A stretch of DNA of 64,000 nucleotides. It comes from Mycobacterium sp. 852002-51961_SCH5331710 (lineage in GTDB: Bacteria; Actinomycetota; Actinomycetes; Mycobacteriales; Mycobacteriaceae). Every line of letters starts with the position of its first letter. Position 1 is the stretch's first letter. Of the stretch, positions 58,711 to 64,000 are shown one piece after another. The position numbers and the translations under genes were made by a program. The notes beneath the pieces were generated by a model that had not been told where the DNA came from, made no database searches, and saw nothing but the letters and a program-made list of their open reading frames with translations. The stretch spans positions 1 through 64,000 of the forward strand of contig NZ_LZSQ01000045.1 in assembly GCF_001665535.1 (NCBI RefSeq), given 5' to 3'.

Positions 58711-58716
58711 AACCTA
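58711..58716 (-). promoter_or_regulatory. Leaderless promoter -10 box for TetR gene (TAGGTT)
   Basis: On the minus strand TAGGTT is followed after 8 bases by ATG 58702. It lies wholly in the 18-base gap after the mmpL stop. Confidence 0.52.
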
Positions 58717-58720
58717 GACG

Positions 58721-61594
58721 TCACGGCGTCGACGGTTGCGGGATCGGCGCGGTGTCCGCCGGATCCGACCTTCTGCGCCGGGTCCTTTCAACGATCTGGA
58801 ACGTGTTCAGTGGCCACCAGAACCACCGGCCGAGTGCCGCCGCGATCGATGGCGTCATGAAGGAGCGCACGATCAGCGTGTCGACGACCAGTCCGATGCC
58901 GATGGTCGTACCGAGCTGGCCGACCACCCGCAGATCGCTGACGATCATCGACATCATCGTGAAAGCGAACACCAGTCCGGCCGCGGTGACCACCCGGCCG
59001 GTCGCGCCCATGCCGCGGATGATGCCGGTGTTCAGGCCGGCGTGGATCTCCTCCTTGAGACGCGATACCAGAAGCAGGTTGTAATCCGAGCCGACCGCCA
59101 ACAGGATCACCATCGACAGCGGAATCACGATCCACTGCACACCCAGGCCCAGAATGTCCTGCCACAGCAGCACCGACAGGCCGCAAGCGGTGCCCAGCGA
59201 GGCCGCCACAGTGCCGACGATCACCAGCGCGGCCACGACGCTGCGGGTGATCAGCAGCATGATCGCGAAGATCAGGATCATCGATGCCAGGACCGCGATC
59301 ATCAGATCGCTGACGACGCCATCCTGCATATCGGAGTACAGCGATGCGGTACCGGCCAGTGAGACCTTTGCGTTGGCGAGCGGAGTGCCCTTCACGGCGT
59401 CGGCGACAACACCCCTGAGGTCCCGAACGTGTGAGATGCCCTCGACTGACGCGGGATCGCCCTGATGGGTGATGATGAACCGGACCGCCTTGCCGTCCGG
59501 CGACAGGAACATCTTGAGGCCACGCTCGAAGTCCGGATTCTGGAACACATCCGGCGGTAGGTAGAAGAAGTCGTCGTTCTTGGCCTGATCGAAGAACAGA
59601 CCGATCTCCGTCGCGCCTCGCGCCAACTCCTGTTGCTGGGCCTGCATTCCCGCCATGGTGCTGTGGGTGGAAAGCATGAAGTCACGCATCGTCTTCATGG
59701 ACCCGATGGTGTTCTCCAACAGGGGCAACATTTGCGGCAGAAGTTCATCGAGGCGATCGAGATCGACTGTCAGGCTGCTGATCTGATCTGCGAGGGTGTC
59801 GATCCCGTCGAGCGAATCGAAGATCGAGCGCAGCGACCAGCAGATCGGGATGTCGAAGCAGTGCGGCTCCCAATAGAAGTAATTCCGCAGCGGCCGGAAG
59901 AAGTCATCGAAGTCGGCGAGGCTGTCGCGCAGTTCGTTGGTGGTCTCCACCATCTCATGGGTCTTGGCGACCATGCTGTGCGTGGTTTCGGTCATCTCCT
60001 TCGTGACCGTGTACATGCGTTCCATGTTCGCGACGGTCCGGCTCAGTTCGTCTGCCTGCTCGAGCATCTGAGCCGAGTTGTCGTTGTTGAACTTCGCTGA
60101 CTGCAGCGTGCCGGCATTCTGCGCACCGAGCAGGAACGGAATGGAACTGTGCTCGATGGGCGAGCCCAACGGGCGGGTGATGGTCTGCACTCGGTCGATG
60201 CCACGCATGTGGACCACATACTTGGCGACGCGGTCGATGACCAGCATGTCCGCGGAGTTTCGCAGGTCGTGGTCGGCCTCGAGCATCAACAGCTCCGGGT
60301 TCATCCGGGCCTGCGAGAAGTGTCGGTCGGCAACGCCCATGGCGATGTTGGCGGGCATGTCCTCGGGAGTGAACTTCTGGTCGTTGTACTGCGGCACATA
60401 GGTCAGCAGGCTCACGAAGCCGATGACCGCGATCAGGCTGGTCATGAAGATGATCGGGACCGGCCAGCGGACAACGGCAGTGCCGACCTTGCGCCATCCC
60501 CTTTGCGAGAGCTCACGCTTGGGATCGAGTAGGCCGAACTTCGATGCGACGGTCAGGACCGCCGGCGCGAGCGTCAGCGCCGCCACGATGATCACCAGGA
60601 CCGCGATCGCGCAGGGCAGGGCCATGGTCTGGAAGTACGGCAGCGTGGTCATGGTGAGGCACATGCAGGCGCCCGCGATGGTCAGGCCGGAGCCCAGGAT
60701 CACGTGTGACACACCGTGATAGGCAATGTAGTACGCGTCCTCGCGGCTTCGACCCCTGGATCGTTCCTCGTGATATCGGCCCCAAAGGAAGATCACGTAG
60801 TCGGTGCCGGCGGCCAGCGAGAGCATCGTGACCATGCTCACCGCGTAAGGCGTGAGGCCGATGATGTTCAGATAGCCCGCCAAAGCGGTAACGCCCTGAG
60901 CGGAGAAGAGTTCCAGGCCGATGACCACCATCGAGATGACCATCGTGACGACAGATCGGTAGATCAGGAGCAGCATCACGATGATGACCGCCACCGAGAC
61001 CAACTCCATCGTCGCCATGCTCTGATGGCCCGCGACGCTGGTGTCGGCGTTGAGGACAGTGTTACCGGCGACATGCGCCTTGATGCCCGGCGGCGCGGGC
61101 ACCGAAGCAACGAGATCTCGGACGGCGGCCACCGACTCGTGACTGGCGGTGGTGCCCTGAGACCCGTTGAGGAAGATCTGCACGTACGCGGACTTACCGT
61201 CCACGCTCTGCGAGCCTGCCGCGGTCAGCGGATCACTCCAGAAGTCTTGAACGTTCTGGACGTGCTCGCGATCGGCCTCCAGCTTGGCGACGATCTCGTC
61301 ATAGAACTTGTGCGCTGTATCGCCCAGGGGCTCATCGCCTTCCAGCACGACCATCGCCGAGGAGTCCGAGTCGTACTGCTGAAACACCTTGCCGATGTTC
61401 AGCATCGACTGATACGACGGCGCATTCGTGGGACTGATGGGCACCGAGCGGGTCGCGGCGACCTCATCCAGGGAGGGAACGAACATTCCCAGCGCAACGG
61501 CCACGAGGGCCCAGAACACGATGATCGGCACCGAGAAGATCCGGATCATGCGCGCCAGGATCGGCCGACGGGGCTTCGTGTCCGCGTTGGTCAT
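58721..61594 (-). CDS. mmpL: MmpL-family RND transporter
   Basis: 957 residues from ATG 61594, with AGGGGCGA upstream. N-terminal membrane span (IFSVPIIVFWALVAVALGMFVPSLD), a large periplasmic loop, five more spans (residues ~190-380), a second periplasmic region with a long coiled-coil insert (MERMYTVTKEMTETTHSMVAKTHEMVETTNELRDSL) typical of MmpL4/MmpL5-type proteins, and the second membrane half. Asp-Tyr pairs of the proton relay appear in AAGTDYVIFLWGRYHEE and AVGSDYNLLLVSRLKEE. It exports siderophores, glycopeptidolipids or drugs together with the MmpS encoded 55 bases upstream. Confidence 0.94.
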   Translation of the reverse strand: MTNADTKPRRPILARMIRIFSVPIIVFWALVAVALGMFVPSLDEVAATRSVPISPTNAPSYQSMLNIGKVFQQYDSDSSAMVVLEGDEPLGDTAHKFYDEIVAKLEADREHVQNVQDFWSDPLTAAGSQSVDGKSAYVQIFLNGSQGTTASHESVAAVRDLVASVPAPPGIKAHVAGNTVLNADTSVAGHQSMATMELVSVAVIIVMLLLIYRSVVTMVISMVVIGLELFSAQGVTALAGYLNIIGLTPYAVSMVTMLSLAAGTDYVIFLWGRYHEERSRGRSREDAYYIAYHGVSHVILGSGLTIAGACMCLTMTTLPYFQTMALPCAIAVLVIIVAALTLAPAVLTVASKFGLLDPKRELSQRGWRKVGTAVVRWPVPIIFMTSLIAVIGFVSLLTYVPQYNDQKFTPEDMPANIAMGVADRHFSQARMNPELLMLEADHDLRNSADMLVIDRVAKYVVHMRGIDRVQTITRPLGSPIEHSSIPFLLGAQNAGTLQSAKFNNDNSAQMLEQADELSRTVANMERMYTVTKEMTETTHSMVAKTHEMVETTNELRDSLADFDDFFRPLRNYFYWEPHCFDIPICWSLRSIFDSLDGIDTLADQISSLTVDLDRLDELLPQMLPLLENTIGSMKTMRDFMLSTHSTMAGMQAQQQELARGATEIGLFFDQAKNDDFFYLPPDVFQNPDFERGLKMFLSPDGKAVRFIITHQGDPASVEGISHVRDLRGVVADAVKGTPLANAKVSLAGTASLYSDMQDGVVSDLMIAVLASMILIFAIMLLITRSVVAALVIVGTVAASLGTACGLSVLLWQDILGLGVQWIVIPLSMVILLAVGSDYNLLLVSRLKEEIHAGLNTGIIRGMGATGRVVTAAGLVFAFTMMSMIVSDLRVVGQLGTTIGIGLVVDTLIVRSFMTPSIAAALGRWFWWPLNTFQIVERTRRRRSDPADTAPIPQPSTP

Positions 61595-61649
61595 CGAATC
61601 GCCCCTAGGCGCGCCGCGTGCCGGGAAGCGCCTCGCTGACTCGTGACGC

Positions 61650-62081
61650 TCATACGGATTTCACCAAGCAGTAGATGAACGGCTTCACGGTGTCCGTACT
61701 CGCCCGCTCATCGCGGATTTCACCGTCGACGGTCACCCGGCAGCCGAGATCACTGACGTCGCGTTCGCCTTGGGCGATGATGTTCGCTGACATCGACGGC
61801 AACGTCGTCACGATTGTGAACGACCATGGTAGCGGTGTGTTTTCGATGAGATGTGGCTGCCCGTTCTCATCGAGATAGTTGAGGTTGGCGGTCCCTCCCG
61901 ACCCGGTGACCTCGTAGGTGATGTGTTTCGGATTGAAGTTCGAGGTTATCGCCGAGGTTTCCGCGGGGTTCGGGATGTGCGCACCGGCGGACTCGCGGAT
62001 CCGCAGAATGGCATAGGCGCCCACCGCAACCACCACCAACAACAGCAGTGGTATCCAGAACTTCTTGAAGATCCGGAACAC
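61650..62081 (-). CDS. mmpS: MmpS-family accessory protein
   Basis: 143 residues from GTG 62081, with AGGAGG 6 bases upstream. One N-terminal membrane helix (FWIPLLLLVVVAVGAYAILRI) and a periplasmic beta-rich domain (FNPKHITYEVTGSGGTANLNYLDENG, PLPWSFTIVTTLPSMSANIIAQG, CRVTVDGEI) give the standard MmpS size and fold. It is the assembly partner of the downstream MmpL. First gene of the mmpS-mmpL-tetR unit. The promoter should lie in 62082-62313, shared with the divergent cutinase gene. Confidence 0.93.
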   Translation of the reverse strand: MFRIFKKFWIPLLLLVVVAVGAYAILRIRESAGAHIPNPAETSAITSNFNPKHITYEVTGSGGTANLNYLDENGQPHLIENTPLPWSFTIVTTLPSMSANIIAQGERDVSDLGCRVTVDGEIRDERASTDTVKPFIYCLVKSV

Positions 62082-62313
62082 CTGACCCTCCTGACCCGAC
62101 CGTTCCGGCACGGTGAGCGGAACTCGAGTTCCGTCTGCGTGCTGGCGAGAACTGTACCGCACCGCCGACGACCGATCTCTGGCCGATCCCGGCCCGCCTC
62201 GGCGCGATGCCGATTTTCGACGTTTCGGTATTAGTGGTTGGGGGTACACGGGCGCGGTCCGCTGGAGTCAACGGCGCCGACCGCGGGACGAACTAGTTGA
62301 TAGGCGGTCGAAA

Positions 62314-63021
62314 ATGAAGTTGCTTCACCTGTTCCCTGCAGTTGCTCCAATTGCGTTGGCATTGGCGGGTTCTCCCGTCGTCGCGGCACCCGCATCCGCC
62401 GCACCGTGTCCCGATGTCCAGGTGGTGTTTGCCCGCGGCACGTTCGAGGCGCCCGGCGTCGGCGCCACCGGCCAGGGATTCGTGGACGCATTGCGCGCCA
62501 AGGAACCGGACCGGTCGATCGACGTCTACGCGGTGAATTACCCCGCTTCGCTTGACTTTGCCACCGCCGCCGACGGCGTCATCGACGCAAGCAACAAGGT
62601 CACCTCCACCGCGGCCAACTGCCCGGACACGCGGATCGTGCTGGGTGGATACTCGCAGGGCGCGGCGGTCGCCGCGTACATCACCGAGGACGAGCTCCCC
62701 GAGGGTTACACGCCCCCGCCGGGGATGACCGGTCCGATGCCGGCGTCGGTCGCCGACAACGTGGCCGCGGTGGCGCTGTTCGGCAAACCGTCGAGCGGCT
62801 TCTTGCAGATGATCTACACTGGCGCCCCGCCGATCACCGTCGGGTCCCGTTATGCCGGAAAGACTTTGGACCTCTGCATCCCGGCCGATCCGGTGTGCTC
62901 ACCGTCGGGCAGTGACAACGCCGCGCACGGCGGCTACCTGGTCAATGGGATGACCGACGAGGCGGCGCAGTACGTGGCCGACAGGTTGCCGCGCGGCGAG
63001 GCGCCCGGCGGCTCCCAGTGA
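62314..63021 (+). CDS. Secreted cutinase-family serine esterase (CFP21/Culp type)
   Basis: 235 residues from ATG 62314. Sec signal peptide to about residue 30 (VAPIALALAGSPVVAAPASAA). Catalytic triad: Ser114 in GGYSQGAAVA, Asp192 in CIPADPVC and His205 in AAHGGYLV. Two disulfides are expected (Cys32-Cys103 and Cys188-Cys195 by family pattern). Mycobacterial cutinase-like proteins hydrolyse short-chain esters and some lipids outside the cell. Divergent from mmpS; convergent with the TesB gene, which starts 4 bases after its stop. Confidence 0.95.
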   Translation: MKLLHLFPAVAPIALALAGSPVVAAPASAAPCPDVQVVFARGTFEAPGVGATGQGFVDALRAKEPDRSIDVYAVNYPASLDFATAADGVIDASNKVTSTAANCPDTRIVLGGYSQGAAVAAYITEDELPEGYTPPPGMTGPMPASVADNVAAVALFGKPSSGFLQMIYTGAPPITVGSRYAGKTLDLCIPADPVCSPSGSDNAAHGGYLVNGMTDEAAQYVADRLPRGEAPGGSQ

Positions 63022-63025
63022 ACGC

Positions 63026-63883
63026 TCAGGCGGCGGCCCTGCCGAAATAGAGTTCCTGGGTCGCGAGGCACACCAGCTGTCCGGCCCGGTTGTACATCGT
63101 CGATGTGGTCAGCCCGCGCCCCGCGATGCCGCTCGGTGAAAACTGGTCGGACAGCACCCAATCCGAAAGGTCGACCGGGCGGTGGAACCACAGCGCGTGG
63201 TCGATCAGCGCGTTGAAGGTGCCGATCGGGGTGGCGCCACGCATGGCGAGAGCGGTTTCGACCATGGTGGTGCCGGACAGATAGGCCAGCAGGCAACTGT
63301 GCAGAACCGCGTCGTCACCGACGGGTTCGCTCGGCCGCCACCACATGCGCAGCCGCGGTGACGGTTCGCCGGCCTCGAGCGCCAACCGCGGAGGCGCGTC
63401 GACGTAACGCAGGTCGAACGGCTGTGGGCGGACCCAGAAGCCGTCGTGCTCACCGGCGAATGCGGCCAGTTGTTCCTGCACCGGCGGCAGCGAATCCGGT
63501 TCACCTACATCGGGAATCGACTGCTGGTAGTCGAGCGACTCGACCGGAGCGCTGAGCGACACCAGCGCCTCGAGCAGGATCTGGTCGTCCTGGCGGGCCG
63601 TGACCTGGCGGGTCGACAGCGTTCCGCCGTCGCGGGCCACGTCGACGTGGAGGTCGACCGGATAGCGGGCGTCGCCCGCGCGGACGTAGTAGACGTGCGC
63701 GCTGTGCGGCAGGCGGCCCGGGGCCGTCCTGCTCGCCGCCATCAATGCCTGGCCGGCGATGTGGCCGCCGACGATGTGGTGCGCGGGGTTGTCGAGTTGC
63801 TTCGCGACGAAGTGCCGGTCGCCCTGACGGTCCACGTCGAGCGTGGTGATGATGTCGGCGAAGGTCGGGGCGCGGTAAGTCAC
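63026..63883 (-). CDS. tesB: Acyl-CoA thioesterase II (TesB family)
   Basis: 285 residues from GTG 63883. Double hotdog fold: N-terminal VGGHIAGQALMAASRTAP and LPHSAHVYYVRAGDARYPVDLHVDVARDGGTLSTRQVTARQDDQ, with the active-site Asp/Gln region; C-terminal FNALIDHALWFHRPVDLSDWVLSDQFSPSGIAGRGLTTSTMYNRAGQLVCLATQELYF, very typical of TesB. It hydrolyses medium- to long-chain acyl-CoA in the cytoplasm. Confidence 0.93.
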   Translation of the reverse strand: MTYRAPTFADIITTLDVDRQGDRHFVAKQLDNPAHHIVGGHIAGQALMAASRTAPGRLPHSAHVYYVRAGDARYPVDLHVDVARDGGTLSTRQVTARQDDQILLEALVSLSAPVESLDYQQSIPDVGEPDSLPPVQEQLAAFAGEHDGFWVRPQPFDLRYVDAPPRLALEAGEPSPRLRMWWRPSEPVGDDAVLHSCLLAYLSGTTMVETALAMRGATPIGTFNALIDHALWFHRPVDLSDWVLSDQFSPSGIAGRGLTTSTMYNRAGQLVCLATQELYFGRAAA

Positions 63884-63893
63884 CTCGGCATCA

Positions 63894-64000
63894 TGCCAGT
63901 GCGATTTGTGTGCGCTTCGTTGCGCTCAGCGCAACAAACTGCACACAAATCACAGTTCGGCGATCGTCGACGTCGGCCTCGGTGGTGTCCCACGCGGTCA
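63894..64000 (-). CDS. C-terminal tail of a cut minus-strand gene, possibly frameshifted
   Basis: The frame entering from the right edge reads TAWDTTEADVDDRRTV, then runs through the palindrome at 63903-63951 to a TGA at 63894-63896. TAWDTTEADVD resembles the end of pyridoxal-dependent threonine-aldolase-like proteins. A one-base shift near 63965 would give ADVDIAEL and a TGA at 63950-63952, right before the palindrome, which looks a more natural end. Either the gene has an odd palindromic tail or a frameshift is present. Only about 35 codons are visible. Confidence 0.35.
63903..63951. terminator. Nested palindrome (GATTTGTG family) before the TesB gene
   Basis: Outer arms GATTTGTGTGC (63903-63913) and GCACACAAATC (63941-63951); inner arms GTTGCGCT (63919-63926) and AGCGCAAC (63928-63935). 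It shares the GATTTGTG outer arm and nested layout with 44595-44647 and lies just 3' of a minus-strand gene tail. No T run. Confidence 0.6.

Noticed and set aside
63903-63951. Palindromes considered as insertion-sequence ends or attachment sites
   Set aside because: No transposase or integrase gene, no flanking target duplication, and all lie just after stop codons, so a transcript-end role fits better.

Overview
The window looks like chromosomal DNA of a fast-growing mycobacterium (Mycolicibacterium or a close relative). The evidence is the very high GC content, the MmpS/MmpL pair, a Rv0203-type haemophore, a secreted cutinase, SigF-type and SigH-type sigma factors, an F420-type (LLM) oxidoreductase, paired FadE dehydrogenases, and many leaderless TANNNT promoters. 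The first 20 bases are a Nextera transposon end, so base 1 is a contig end and the first gene is cut off. I see no rRNA, tRNA, CRISPR array, insertion sequence or prophage, and no gene-free stretch above 300 bases.

Layout: 21-4081 is a leftward five-gene moxR3-type operon whose genes overlap by 4 bases. 4135-15752 holds an O-methyltransferase, a Kup potassium transporter, a rhomboid protease with a VOC protein, a haemophore followed by a strong terminator, a nitrobindin coupled to a serine hydrolase, an FAD oxidoreductase, a tocopherol-cyclase-like protein, a glutaminyl cyclase and a SigF-type sigma factor. 15869-29970 is mostly housekeeping: HrpA helicase, a MmyB-type regulator with its SDR, a FUSC transporter, a mycobacterial-type methylenetetrahydrofolate reductase, an ANTAR protein, SelO, an XRE regulator facing an extra methionine aminopeptidase, an M42 peptidase and small proteins.

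30088-38147 is an accessory oxidoreductase cluster: a TetR regulator, four SDRs, a VOC protein, an LLM oxidoreductase, a cytochrome P450, a SnoaL-like protein and a nitroreductase. All four promoter regions in it carry the same palindrome, RTACGWTCGTAY, singly or as 17-20 bp pairs, so it reads as one regulon. It is followed by a leftward ECF-sigma operon (38159-40803), a second nitroreductase and a 932-residue LuxR-type ATPase regulator.

44651-55591 contains an NmrA-like protein, a spore-photoproduct-lyase-like radical SAM protein coupled to a flavin monooxygenase, an epimerase, an HSL-type hydrolase preceded by a 34-residue zinc-ribbon gene, an aldo-keto reductase, a metallophosphoesterase, a two-subunit acyl-CoA dehydrogenase and a Nudix hydrolase.

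55674-58090 is the most unusual unit: an acidic Gly-rich peptide made of three 23-residue repeats, a JmjC/Cupin_4 oxygenase 24 bases later, and a translationally coupled thioredoxin-like ferredoxin. I propose it as a candidate modified-peptide system. The window closes with TetR-mmpL-mmpS, a cutinase, a TesB thioesterase and the tail of a cut gene.
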